Assembly (NCBI GenBank): GCA_947561715.1
Contig: OX387200.1
Coordinates: forward strand, 11,472,501-11,536,500
Direction of reading: 5' to 3'
DNA from: Ascidia mentula
Taxonomy: Eukaryota > Chordata > Ascidiacea > Phlebobranchia > Ascidiidae
DNA length: 64,000 nt
The translations under genes were made by a program, and so were the position numbers. Of the stretch, positions 11,723 to 26,700 are shown piece after piece (positions within the stretch are counted from its first letter, which is position 1; each line of letters starts with the position of its first letter). A model generated the notes under the pieces. That model saw nothing but the letters and a program-made list of their open reading frames with translations, was not told where the DNA came from and ran no database searches.

Positions 11723-14700
11723 CTGTGCAAACAAGTCATTGGAAGTAATTTAGTATCATAGGACTTTCAAATATCCATACAAAGGTAAATAAAACTAAAC
11801 ATTTTGTTTTTTATTTTTCTAAAACATCTCGCTTTATAAATAACCCAATGCACAAACATTAAAATGATATCTGCTCTGTTTAAAAATGTTATGTCTATGC
11901 ACTAAATAGTGTTGTACCTTTTACTTCAATATGATTCTGCACACTAAGAGATGCCATGGCATTGCAGGCTTCATCTTCTTTGGATTCCAGTTGCCACCTA
12001 AAGTAGGATTGGTGTATGTTTGTATTTTCCAAACATTTCCAGTGGGGGGCTAAAATAACATAACAACTTTATCAGGAACATAAAACTGATGCTTTGTATA
12101 AATGGGCTATGGAAAGACCTGTGGAGCTGGAGCATATTTATCAGTAATGCATTTACATTTACAAAATTTAGTATGTACATTTATGTTTACAAAAATTCGT
12201 ATGTCTTACAAATTAATATATTTTCTTTTAATAATTTTATGAAACCACAACAATACAAAGAAAAATAAATTGCTTGAAAGAAACATAAATGCTGTGTGTA
12301 CCCTGTATTGAGATAACTGCTTCCATGCACTTCACAGTACTAAAACAAGGTTTCTTTGACATCATTGATTGTGTTAGAGATGATGTTGACTTATTTCCAA
12401 GCAAGGAGTTTACACAAGCTTCAGTACAATCACAAAGGACATTTAGTTCAAATCCACCTTCCAAGGCCATGACAACTTTTCCATTTGCTAGTTGCATAAC
12501 TTGATTTGTTAAATAACCAAAACCTAAAATGCATGGTATTAACATTTCTTTTGTTAATGTGATACCGTAATCATACATTGTGGAGTAACTTTATATCCTC
12601 CCAATGTTGTTGGATGACCAGCAGCAGGGGAAAATCCAGAGGACACAAACACAAAGTCTGGATTAAACTGATGTGCAATTGGCAGTACAATTGTTCGAAA
12701 TACTGCAATATAATCTGCATCACCCATTGGGGGGTCCATGCTATTGGAAAACCCAATGTTAACATTATATCCAATACCCTCTTCAGTTCCAACCTGCAGG
12801 AAAAATTGTAATCCAAACTGTATATTTATTTAACAAATATTTATTACGCTTTCAGTTGGATTACATTTAAATAAGTGCCATGGGGTTAGGTCAAAGGTTC
12901 CCGAATGGTGCATTAGTGCAGGGGTACCCAACTATTTTAGCAGTCTATACCACTTTGTTTTGACATTCCTCCTCTCCCTTTTTATAGGCGAAATTGAGTA
13001 ACTGTTGTAGACCGCGTTTCCTATTAAATTAGAATAGCAATCGAACGCAGAAAATACTAAAACTTTATTCCAAGTTACTACATAGTTTATTATTATTGTA
13101 AAAAAGACAGCCTACTGTTATGATTAACCAGGTGACCCTTGAAATCTAATACTATACCACACTGGTGTGCATACCCCCAGTTGGAAATCTACACACAGGT
13201 GGGTCATTGCAATGTTGATGGGGTGGCACAAGCCTACTTGGGGCGTTATGAAAACATATCCAGCTGTGTGACCTTTTAGCTGTTGCAGTGATAAAAAACA
13301 TAGTATCAATAAATGCTAGCAAATTGGTTTCTAAAATACAAAAACCATAGTTCTACTGTTATTTCAGAATAACCAGAGTTCTATCTGGTTCATGGAAATT
13401 AGGAACAACTGGCTGTTACATACTGTTTTTCTGCTTTAAAGACGTTATTCTGAAATAACACACATTTGTCTATTTAATTAATCCATACTGTTTTTTGCTA
13501 ACTCAATGTCATTGACTTCTTTAACTATATGATATCTTCCTTTTCTGTCAGAGGCCTTTATGTAGAATATTGTTTAATATTAAAATCACCAAGTATTGAG
13601 ATCTGGCTATACAGTATGGGCTCAAAAGAAAACCCTGACTCACAATAAACTTGTAGGTAGAAGGCAATGTACCAGAGTAAAACATGCCATGTTGCAAGCT
13701 AACCCGGCAACATGCTGTTTTCCCCAGGGATCATGTTTTAGCCACAATTTTTCATTGAATATAAATGACAGATATTATTTCTGTTCACATCGACATTGTT
13801 TGCTGATGACACAGCTCTTTTAATAAGATTCCCATCAATGTTTGACTTACAACAAAAAAAACTAAATACTATTCATAGTAACATACTCTGTGCTATAACC
13901 CTCACTGTCATGTCACAACATCATATAAGGCAGGTCTTCTCAAACTCGTTTTTGTCAAATGCTAAAAGAGTATGAATGACTTCTTTCTATGCATGTACTT
14001 TCTGCTGTTATGCTTGTCCAAATGGTTAAGCTTTAAAACAAACGTTGCAAATCAAAGACTATAAATGTATCTTGTAATAATCTTTGACAAAATATAACAT
14101 GAAAAGTAAAATGTTTTGATACATTATAAGGTAACTTGTCTGGCCGACGGCTTGCTGGGTGCAAACTCAGCAGTAGGACAACCAAAATGGGAAGCAAGAA
14201 CCCAATTTACAACTAATTATTCCAGGTAAATTTTTTTACAGAATGGGAAATATAAAACCAATATACAGTGAACAAAACACCAGGTAATGCTGTGGTCATC
14301 TGAATATGCACTTTAAATCTGCCCTGTGTACCCACAGAATCGTTAGTAGTAAGCGGAGAAATTTGTTTTACATATTCATTGTTGCTAGGGTTTGCCCAAA
14401 TATACACCATACTTTTGTTGGAAAGCAATTTAAACTAACACAGCAAAGTATCTTGATTCACACTATGATTAATGGTGTAATTACCTCTGCAAGTGACCCA
14501 GTTCCAGGAAAAAACTGACCATCATCATAACGGTGTACAGATATAACCAAAACTGTTGGATCGGCATAAAATATGTTTTGTGTGCCATTACAATGATGAA
14601 CATCCCAATCAATAATTAAAATTTTTTTGCAGTCTTTGGAAAACTTTGATTGCAATTTCCGTGCCGCAACAGCAACAGAATTGAAGTAACAAAATGCCCT

Positions 14701-17700
14701 GTTGACACAATGTGTCATTGAAAGGAGCAATAAGATAACTTTATGAAACTTACATAGCCAAATTTTTTTGGGCATGGTGCCCTGGTGGGCGAACAACTGC
14801 AAATCCATTTTTTAATTTGTTTTCAGCAACAAGTAATGCAAGATCCACAGTGCATCCTACTGCCATTCGGGCTATAAGCAAAAAGTTTGACTGCATTATG
14901 AAAGGAAAAGTATTAAATGTTAAAAACATGAAACAAATATATCTTTAAAATTAAAGGTTCCCAACCTTTTTTCTCAAATTTACCCACTGGCAGCCTTTAA
15001 AAACAAAATTTACCCCCTGTTTTAACATACTCTTGTTGCAAAGTAGTTGTGAAAGCTTACAAAATTTACCCCTGGTTGGGAACAGTTGTTTTAAATGAAC
15101 CACAAGGCAAATGGAGCCCTAAAGAGCATAAGCATGTATTTTTTTTAAGGGCACATGTGCAAGGACCTGATGACTACATGCGCCAAGTAGCTAAAATAGC
15201 ATAATATTTTATTACACCACTTTATTACATTGCAAGAAAAACAACATCGCAATTTGTGGTGCCATAAATCAAATGAACATCAGCAATGTTTGGAGCTAAG
15301 ATTAAAACATATCTCCGGCCCAATTCTACCATGTAGGGACTTGCCAAATGTAGGTGTCGTGAAGCTTGCTGTTTTTGTTTTAATCCATAAAATTCCACAA
15401 CTTCTAGCAGGGCGTTGATTTTTTATTGCGCGTCGAATAGCAAAAATATCTGGTAACCAACGCATTAGAACGGCCAGGCTTATTTCGATAACAGGATTCT
15501 TGTACTTACATAAGTTTAGAATACACGTTGTAATAACAACAAAACAAATAAAAAGCTTGTAGGCTGGTATGTCTCTTTTAAGGTCCGATTGAACGAAAAA
15601 TGGTACTTGTTTTGTAACAATTCAAAAAATTCATGTTTGGCATCAATGCCACATGTTCGGTAACAATGCTCATGTTTGGAAACAATGGTTAGTTTTAAAC
15701 ATAACGCACTGATGAACGTTAATGCAAGTGCTGGCTGGTTTTTCCATGGATTTTGTCCAAAAATTTTATGCGGTTGCGTTTATTAAACCATCTAAACAGA
15801 CAAAATTATTTTGGGTGAGGATTCTGGAGTAGCAAATGATGATGACATTAACTTTTCAACAATATGTGACCATTCAGTTAAATGCTGCTGTTTAATAGTG
15901 AAATGCTGTTGTTTAATAGATTACATAGTAATTCAATGCGTGGACTTTGATTGATACAAACAGCGTTTGTCTTTTCGTGGTACTGTATACCGGTAACTTA
16001 ACATTTTTTGGCGTTGCATTTCCAATGCTTAGAATGGTGAAAAAGGCACAAATCGACACCCTGACTACCAAAAATATATAATAGGCTGTATCAGTCTTGT
16101 GACACTGAACTGTTTGAAGAGACTCTTTTAGCAATAGCCTCTTCCTTCATAAAGTGTAAATAAATTCAAATAAATGAGCTAAACCAGAAATCCCTTTAAA
16201 CAGTACTAAACCAGAAGCTTTTAAGCTTCCTCATGTATATGTTTTAATAACAGTTTTAGGCAAAACCCCATTAAAAGTGACACATTAAATTATGCTTTAT
16301 TTTGATCAAATGCAAAATAATTATTATTATGTCATAATTTTGTGTGACATTAAAAAGTTTCTATATATGACACCCACAAGAATTGTAAAAACTGGGTGCT
16401 TATTTTAGACAAAATTGATATTGTCATTGTTCTCAAGTGCCAAAATGCTTTCCACCTTAATTTTTCAGACTACATAGATGGAACTAATTATTCATTCAAA
16501 TTGTAACGAGACAATTATAATACTTTTAGCATATATATGCACCTGTGATAAAATCGATTGATTTTCACCTAGAAAACTAACATTTACATGAATGTGATAA
16601 ACATCTTTCCAGTGGAGGCTTGTTCATGGGCACTGTGGAGTTGCAGCACCCACTGCTCCCACTTAATATTGTTAATACCACTCAATATAAATATGTAAGT
16701 CTTTTTAACTTTAATTCACTCCACATACTTGTAAATATATAAGTTGGTAACCATCTCCTAGATTTAAAAAAAACACAAAAACATGTGGATGAAACTGTTC
16801 ACCACAGGATTGTGTAAATTCTTTTGCAGAATGCACTTGAATGTCAATATACAAATTAACCCAGTAACTTGCACAGGGCAATAGTTTTTTTTTTTGAAAA
16901 AGACAAGACATTACTAGTGCAGCACCCCACTTTTGGCTACAAGCCACTACCATTAACTTTTAAATAGTACTTGGAATACAACACAGAACACACACCTGCA
17001 TTTATTGTTGCAAGTTCATTCCAAACTGTGTCAATATCAATACCGTTGTCCACACCAACTCCACCACATGGAAGTACAATGAACTTACTGGAGAGATCTG
17101 CATCACACAGACTTTTATCTTACTTTGTACCACATTATTAAAAAGAAAACATATGACATGTATTATCTAATACAGCTTGCTTGAGAAAATAACTGTATTA
17201 TGGTTCAATGTAATAATAACAATAAATAATAAAAAATAATAACACTTGTCTTGTCTGCCACTTTGCCAGGCAAAACTGTAAGGTGGCTGTACACAGTATG
17301 CTTATTGTGTTAACATGCACAAATCACACCCAAAAACAGACTGATTGAATATGTATGTAAACATAATGAACCTTGTATCATTAGGATATTGACTGATTGT
17401 TATCTGTGTATTGACAAAATTGAAACTGCATGTTTGCAAAACCATTTGGTATCTTGTCCCAAAGATGGTAGCAATAACAATAACGATTATTTTTTTCAAT
17501 AAAAGTATGCTTACAAATAAACAAAAACTATTCCCGAGTTACCTAGTATGTGAAATACATCGCTACAAGCTATACTCTTTTTTTTCAAAAACATCATTTA
17601 ACTAACTATTGCATTGTATTTTGCATTGTTACACATTGTATTTTATGCATTTTTGAAAAAGGTTTATTTTTGTGACAACACTTTGCTAGCCAAATCAGTT

Positions 17701-20700
17701 TAAGCATTCCAAAACACACTTGGTTTAAGAATATCAATTTATGACAGCAAGAAAAACGCATGCGTACATACATAAAAATTGGATGTTGGATGACCTTGCA
17801 TTAACACATGTTATCATGGTTCGCAAGTTTTGGACGTTACACATTCTGTGTAATGATGCTGTCAGAAGGTTTCGGACAGAATTTTTGTATGCACATACAG
17901 ACCAAAATGGGCCACAACGCATCCTATGTACAGCCACTTTAATAGTGTATGTTGCAAAAATATATTTGCCATATGATGTGAAAATAATAGGGAAATTTGG
18001 AAGGCTGTAGCAAAACATAAAATTACTGAAATTTTTTAAGATCTTTTCTGGCAATATATTTATTTCAAGCCAACCCTTACAAAGTCCAAGCTCATAAACC
18101 TTTATAAAATTATTAGCAAACCAAAAGTTTCCCTTCTACGTTTGGCATTTTAAATAAAATGATTACGAAAAAGAGATAGTTGTAAGTGTCAACCAACAAT
18201 AGCAAATAAGTCTTTCTTGTTGGCAAAAACAAACTAGAAAACATATTAATATTACTATACTATCTCCAGCCTTTACAATACATTGACTTATATTCAAAAG
18301 CATTAGTTTTGTTGTGCAATATAAGCACATTGGTGCATTAACCTTAAAGAAAACTTTTACAATCATTCAAGCAAAGCATATATCCGCTAAGTATGCCAAT
18401 CTGTCATTCAGAAACACTTCAACCAGAGAATTTCTTTTACAAGCAATAGAGCATTATGTTTACCAGTATGTTTTTTTGGGAGCTGCAAACACTGTTTCGA
18501 GGTGTAAGTCATCAAGACTGCACTGTTCAGACCCTTTTATGTTACAGCAATTGGCCTGTCTGCAGATCCCTAGAGAATTTCTTTCTTTTAAAGCCTGATT
18601 TTCTTTTTCTGATCTCAAATGGTTGCTGTCATGAAATGTGAACGCAAAATTTCATATAGTGCCTCAGTGCCTGGCACACAAAACAAAAATACTGCAGCAT
18701 CTAAGGTGAAAGGTATCAATTCTTCTTTTATTCTAAACTTTTTTTTATAGTTTTGCATAACCAGTGAGCAAATAATAATGCTTTGAGAAGGGATTAGTCA
18801 GTCATTGTCATTTTACTTATAATTTGTTTTGCCTAGCAGTGATTCAAAATATGCAAAAGGTTTGCCAATGATGTTGCTATATTGCAAGTAAGCCTAGACG
18901 CCTTCATTGTTTCTTTTTAAGGAATTATGGTGCACTAAAATATTTTGCTTTCTGCTTGGCTAAATTAAAAAAGTTAGTCAAACTTTAACTGCGTGTTCTA
19001 AGATTTTGGTCGCTTATTTAAACAGTAAAAAGCAAGGTGATGGTAACACTGAATAATTTGAATGGTTTTAACAGTTATTTAACAAATAATACCATTATAA
19101 ATCTCTTACCAAGTTCTTTTCTAGCCAAAGAAGTTGTTCCATATCGTAATGTATGTTCTTGTGTATGTACAAGTTGCAATTCATCTGTAGTAGCTTTTCT
19201 TGCTTCAATAAATTCACATGTCCCATTAAAGTTGCCTGAATCTGATAGATGTCCGCATGCATGCAATCTTTTCCATATTGCTTCCACACGAGCTGAGTTT
19301 TCTATGTGGTCATCACCACACGCACACCCATGTTCCAACATAACTGGACTGTATGCTATTCCAGTCGTAAATCGATAATCCTAAAGTTATTGTTACAGTA
19401 ATGTATGATTCCAAGATATTTGAAAGGATTATTTAATTTTTTTATGATGTAATGCTATTACCACAAAGCACACCTAACATTATGAACACAGCAAAACTGT
19501 TGTATTCCTACTCACATAAAACTAATCTAAGCGATGTTTGAAATATTGTAAGGGGAAACACTGGCGTATATTTTGGCATAGTTAAAAAACACAGTGATTC
19601 TGCTAGTAACGTCAGACTTGAACTGCACAGTTTCAGAAATGTATCATGATAAGGTGTACATCTTTTAAGCTATCATGGAGGCATTGCTTCAGGTGTTGTG
19701 GCTTCAAATAGCAAATTAATGTGAATAAGTTATTGTAGATTGGTTTAAAATAAAAAAAAGTGCCAGGAAATGTAAAAGGTAATAGGGTGTGTTGCGAAAA
19801 TATATGTTACTATGTATAATTTTGAGAATAAAGAGACTGGCCCATACTGTTGCTAACATTGTCATGTTTGAAAAAACGTTTCGGCAAAAACTTATGCCAT
19901 CATCAGTTTAAATGACGCGGTTGGTGTAGCTCCATCATTATATGGAGCTGAGCTGAGCTGAGCTGACCGACGTTACAGATAAGGCTCTCGCAGGTGGTGA
20001 CGTCAAATTGTTTTTTGCCACACATCACTAGAGGCGGAAAAATGCGCAATAAGTGACGCAAAACGCAATAGTACACAACAAATGGCATAAAACGCAAAAA
20101 AAACATTAAACATTGAATAGAACAACAGTATCAGTCTCTTCATTCTCAGAATTATGAGCAAAAGTGTTCCTATATTTGTATAAGTTATGATTACATTGCT
20201 TCAGTCTCTTGGTCTTGTCAGGTGGAGTAATATTGTACTAACAAACTGTTAAGTGCATTCAACTGCTTCAGGACATATATAAGCTGGTGAAAGGCTGGAA
20301 TTTTTGGTACAATACAGCAAAATTTATAGTACTTGTTATAGTGCATTTATACATTGCCTTTAAATTAGATGCAATTAGTGCACAGGCATATCCAGGATTT
20401 TTTTGAGGGGGAGGGTCCAAAGTCTGCACTGAATGTCACATAAACGTATCTTGTTACAGTAAACTCAAATCCGTGGTTTTATAGATTTTCATGGTGTTAA
20501 CTAGATTTCGTTGATATTGCTCTTGAAAAAAGATTTGAATATATTTCCGAAAAAAGATTTGATTAAACATTTGTTTTAGTAGTGAAAAGGACAAACAAAT
20601 AAAAAATGATCTATTTGTGGTGAATGGCTGTTACTGTGCATATTTGCATATGTTAAAAATATATATCTTAGAGTCAATATTCTTTGTTTTGTTCAAGGTA

Positions 20701-23700
20701 AAATTTGGCTTTTCGCTTATCAACATGACCCTTGGAAAAACATTTTCATCAACTTTTTTCAAAACAATTTCATTCCCAGATGCTTAATGTTTGGAAGCAA
20801 TGGTAAATAAAGCATAATGCAATTTTTTGGTAAACATTAGGAAAATTTTTATGTGGTTTGGATGTCTGTTTTCAACTACACCAACTCTTGTATTCCAGTC
20901 TAGCAATATATATATACTATATATGCAATCAATTCCACTAATATTTGAAAACATCTATACCATGGGTCGCAAACTTCTCAGAGGGACAATTAAAACTTAC
21001 AAAGTAACTTGAGAGCTGCTCTATGATAACTATGCTTTTACTGCAATGAAGAAATATCAACAAATACAATGCACAATAGGTTTATAGATCGTAAGGAATT
21101 GTATCTCTACCATTTCTACAAGAATTTCAATATTTGGCTCAAACTTTGAAGATGCCAATTGTCCATAAAGTAAGCCTTGATCCTGCCACAGACTTATTAG
21201 CTTTCATGGAGAGAAAAATGTCCTTCTACACATTGCAAAAATTCTTGCTACTTAGCAGACAGTAACTCAGGTAACCTTTCCTTTCAAGAAATTTGTAAAA
21301 TTTTTAGTTCTATATATTTTTGTTTCTAGATGGTATCACATTGAAGTTCCCTCAATTTCATTACCACATTGTCCATTTCAACACTGAATGACATTGAAAA
21401 AGCTCAAACTGTGACCTAGGTATCTTAAACTCCTGAAAGCGCACATCAAACTAATTCAGTAGCATGAACATCCAATATTTGTATTCTTTCACTCACTTGG
21501 GTTTAACCTGTGGTAAGAAGTGCCAACGCACATTATACTTCTTTAAGATAGCTATTGTTTGCTGACAAATCAGACATTGAGTTACACTATTGACATCAGT
21601 CACTAAATATTCTCCTATCTTTCTTGACAATTTTTCAAAACTTACGAAAACCAAGCTGCTGCAACTTTAAAGTGTACAACTTTTTGAAAATGTCAAACGC
21701 GAGGCCTGCAGTTAAAAGTGTATAACTGCGTTTAGCTAATTTGCGCTGGTTATTAATTTTTGCTGATACCGCCATCAAACTTCAATACGTACCAATAAAT
21801 GTGATAAAAAAGTATAGTGAAAAAATCACATGTGCTGTAGCTATCTATGAAGACCAACTTACAAGGAACAATGGCACACAGTGACCAAACAATAGCAATT
21901 GTTGATGCTTTCCAGGAAAGGTTACAGTTTTCTGTTTACAAAACATGTATCACATACAATGTAATTATTATTATTTCACAATCCCTGAACCATGTTTTTT
22001 TCATGTTCACCTAAATAATGCAGGGTGCCTAAATTTGCCAATATTTTTAAAACTATAGCATCTGAAGTATGTATGGCACAGACTTCCTGAGTGGTCAAAC
22101 ATGTCTTTGTGCTTAGGGCTGCTTAGTTTAAGAGTATTTGCGCTTTAATGTACCATTGAATTCTTAAATATTGTAGATTAGGAAAGTAGTGCTTGTACCA
22201 AAATAAACACCATTAACTGCTACAAAATATAATTTTTCATGAAAGTTGCTTCGCACAACAAACTATTTTTTAGAATTTGATGCAACCATTAACAAAGCTC
22301 CACAAATTAAAGAAATGAAATAATATTTTGAAATATACACTACAATAAAGGGCAATTAAGAGAACCAACTTTAAGGTAAAATTGTGTTAAGGAAAAGTAT
22401 TTTGTTTGTACCTTTTTTACATTAAGTTTCTTCAAAAATGATGAGGCGGGTGAACTTTGTGTTCTCATAAGTGGTCGGTGAGTAATTGAACGGCTGATAG
22501 GTTTTCCACTGTGACTAAGTTTACTTTCCTGTATTTAAAAAAAAATTAAAATTACTACAAAAACATGAATTTGGCCAACCAAGCAAATATAAGCCCAGAG
22601 AAAGTTATTTGCTAAAACTTTTTAGTGTTTTCTTTAAATGATGCAGAAGCAAGATTTTACAAAGTTTAGATTTTAATAAGGTTGGGAAATATAGAAACAA
22701 TAATCAGTATCTTAAACATTTCAACCCAAAATTAAGTGATATCAATATTATATATTTCTCACACAACAGCTTCACGCTTGAAGAATAGTAAAGTTAATGC
22801 TAGCAAGAAAATAAAAAATTATGCATAAACTAGATTTCTAAAAGAATTCAAACGAGAAAGGAATAACAAAGGAAAACCCATCATTGGTAGCTTAATTATA
22901 TGCCTTACTTCAAAGATAATACATCTACATCCACTTAAATTCCTTCAGAATAGAGCACCAAATATTTTAACAAAGAGCTTTATCACTGACACAACAAACC
23001 CAGTACAATAGAACTCAATTGATCAAAAACTTTATTTATATTAATTTAGATGGTACAAATGATTGATCATCTTAACTTCATGATAAAAGTTGCTCTCAGT
23101 GCATGTCAAACACCTGATCTGGTAAGATTTTTCTGCTTTAACCTTGCATTTGCACACAAAACAATGATGTTCCAGTTACATTTTATTTAAATCTATAGTC
23201 AGTAATTCGCCCCATGCTTTAAGTTGGAAACATGTGTTGCAGTGCAGCTTGTATGTTAGGAGACACAGAAGTATTGGACATTGTGCTTTCAGTTTCAGTT
23301 ATATTATAGTTATTTATTTACTGATTAGCTTAGATTATGAATTTAAGTATAGCTTTCTGTGTTTATTTGTTCTTTTCGGTTTGCAGAAACGGATAATGTT
23401 TATGTAAACGAAACCGATTTTTCCATTGCTTGCAATAAACTTGCCGACTACAATCTGAAATATCGTGTTTCGAACAATTAAATAAATGACTTGACCAAAT
23501 TTGTGTATCTATTTATAAATAAAGACCTACCTGACACAAACAATGGGCCTTTTTGTAATTTATGTTCTGCAAAAAGTGATGTACATATGCAGTCGCCAGT
23601 CAGTGAATATATAACATCAATACATTTGGAAACAATTTTTGTGGAACACAAAATAAATCAAAAACGTTTTCAATACTAATATATTGTATTATGAAATGTG

Positions 23701-26700
23701 CCGTATCATTCTTATGTCTACAACTGAATTGTACTGATTTGGCACTCTTTGAGACGACTGACTTTTATATTATAACTGACACGAGCTTTCGCGAATTTTA
23801 ACAAAGTGTAGTAACTACATTGATGCATGAAGCTCTCCGTGCACTGCAGTATAACAGCTGAAATTAAGGCTTAGTAAGTTCTAATGTGCAAATAGAACAT
23901 TTACTATAGACTATAAATAAATTGGGTTTAGGAAGTATATTTCACTAATCATTCAACTACCCTGCAAAAAGCAAACTTCCAAAAAAGGGGGCCATCTTAC
24001 ATGAACAGCATGGCATAAAAAAAACTGACAAGGATTAAAAAAAAGAAATTGGTTTACCCTTTTTTAGTTCACTACAATCCCTGATATAACATTCTTAAAA
24101 TATACCACCTTGGGGTTATGTTTTAATTGTAGTGTATGTGGAACAATGTATACAATATGGTGGAATTTCGTGCTTAAGGTGGCGTTATTTATTTAATTAA
24201 TCAACAAAATGTTTCAAGCGACCATCTTACCGGAGGGGGCCATCTTAACTCAGTTTACCACTCTGTTGTATGTTTCTTGCCAGTAAAGCCTTATTTAAAT
24301 TAAGTGTGATCATGGCCATTCCAAAGTAACTGTTTTTGTTTACTTACCAATTGATGTAATTCAAGTGATATTGTAGGCTGATTATTGGACTCAATTAAGT
24401 CTGATGAAGGCAAAGTCGAAAGTAAATTTAAGGGTGAAGCATCAGTTGTGTTCAACTTCATATGACTTCCTTGATTAATTCTATGAAAAATATCAGTCAT
24501 GCTTAAAGCAACATTATTAATGACAAATAGAGTTTCATGTCAAAATGGACAGACATCTTAACTAATTTCAACAAATTAAACTGTAAAGTTAGGCTCAGAT
24601 AAAAGGAGTATCCTGAGAAAACACATCAATAATGCAGTAAAGGTAAGTAGCTTGAAATAAATTCTTGTTTGCAATACCTTTGTTTGTCTTCTGTACAATG
24701 AGAAAATTTTGAATTATCTGTTTTTGCTAAAGACTGAATTTTCCTCAGATTCTCTTGCTGTTGTTGCAACATTCGTTGTTGCTTCCGCTGTTGAAACAAA
24801 CAACTCTCATTCAAATGGAAATATGTGTTATTTTATTGTGGTAAGACTTAGACATATGTCTGCTGTATATTTCAATGAACATATATGATCCCAAAGGGTG
24901 GCATTATTATATAACACAGTTAACATGTTTATTAAAAATTTAGAGTCCATGTGAATTGGTGCGTTAATCCACTAATTTGTGCTAAAATTTGATCCGCCTC
25001 CCTCGAATTTGCATCAAATGCCGGATTAAGTTAATCTGCCAAAATGAGGTAGATCAGGTTTGTGCAAATTGTGTTTCTGCACATTGTGGAACACTTTGGG
25101 TGAAATAAGAGATCACACAAAAAAGTTGAACTTGTTGAAAAATGTTCATTTATGCTGACGAACCTTCGAGGTCAGCTGACAAGCCAAGTAGAAGCAAGGG
25201 GTGATAAAGAAATGCAGGTAAATGCCCAAAGTGTTTTTCATTTACCAACAGCTATATTGTAAGTCTCAGAAAGTAGCTTTTTTTGCAGTAGGAACCTGGC
25301 TTTTAAACATATGGTAAACATAACATATGTTCATTGCAACTTGACTTAGATGCATGCGATGCAACAACACTTAAAAACTGTTGGCATTTCCACTATATTT
25401 TTACAATGCAAATTATAGCAAAAAATGAGATAACTGTATTGAAAGGTCAGGCATTCTGTACAACAATCTTACTCTGACTTGTCAGGAAAAATAGCCAATC
25501 CAGCTTGGCTGCAATGCCTTGGCTGCGAAGCCTGTGAACCTTATGTATAAAAATGTATGCAGGTATAGTGGAAGCATTTCAATGAAAACCTGAATATATA
25601 AATTGAAAAGCATCTGGCCCTTTTGTGAACTCATGGAAAAAAACTGTCCTATCAAAATGCTTGGTATCATCCTAACATAAGCAGTGGCACCATTGAAAAT
25701 CTTGAAAGAAATTAATATCCCAAAATTTAAAAACTGCAGCATTATAACATTTTAAATTACAAAAAAAGTTTTGCATTAAATATTATAACATTTTATCAGT
25801 GATCCAGAATAATATGAAGTAAGTCATTCATTTCTGCCTCTTTTTTGTCCATTTTGTAAGCCAAGTGTTTGAAAACAGCACAAAAAAATTATTTTTCGTA
25901 AAGACTAGTTTGTAAAAAATTACAAAAACTAAGCTTGGAAGTCCATAGTTCTGTATTTAACCTTCACAAACAAACTGTTTAATGTACACATGTAAAGTTA
26001 GAGCTGTGTTGCCTTTTATCAACAACAGCCAGCGCCAATCTCAAGCTAGTAGCCACTATTCAATATGTAAATTTCACGTAAATACATTCGAATATGATCA
26101 TGTTTTAGTCCGTAGTTTGGTACAGACGGCTTATATACAGTCTTAATCTTAATGCAAAAACATAAATACCACCAGTAGTTGCCTTGCAACATACCAGATC
26201 AAAGCACTATGTAAATGAGTGCAGATTAAGGCACAAAATTTTGATCCGGATCAGACTAAATTTGATCTGTCCATGTAAAACAGACTCACTGTGTGTAGCT
26301 GACTGATCAGTGTGGCTTTAATACAAGCCAGACCATGCGGTTTGTGGGTTTGTTTCAACACTTTCGATGCTGAGCCACACATATACGTTTTAGTGTTTTT
26401 TGCATGCTTGTGTGACAGATTGCTGCCTGGCAGTTATATAAAAATCTTAATGTGGCCAATCATCTGAGTGGTTGTGGCAAATCCTTTAATAAAAATGTCC
26501 AGCACCAAAGAGTAAATTCCCCTGATTCTGGGTGGGTGGCAAAAGAGTTAAGTAGCCCGCAGCATAAAGAGTTTGGGTCAAGTATATTTGCCACCAAAAA
26601 GTTGTTTCTATTACACTATTATTTAAAAACTTTTAAAAAACAAATGTTTTTAAAAAAAAACACTTTTTCAAATTTGGCATAAATGCATACCAGTTTGGCA

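Larger units (their letters stand above)
14872..16995 (-). other. HDAC intron between exons 13 and 14
   Basis: Holds a small MITE (14956-15083) and a dispersed repeat (about 15575-15900) also seen near 45335. No gene recognised. Confidence 0.6.

Noticed and set aside
12237..12578. Open frame starting [11 protein letters not shown] as an independent protein
   Set aside because: The first residues are read-through of a 53-bp intron; the GTATGA donor at 12576 and the TTTTAG acceptor at 12524 restore the HDAC alignment.
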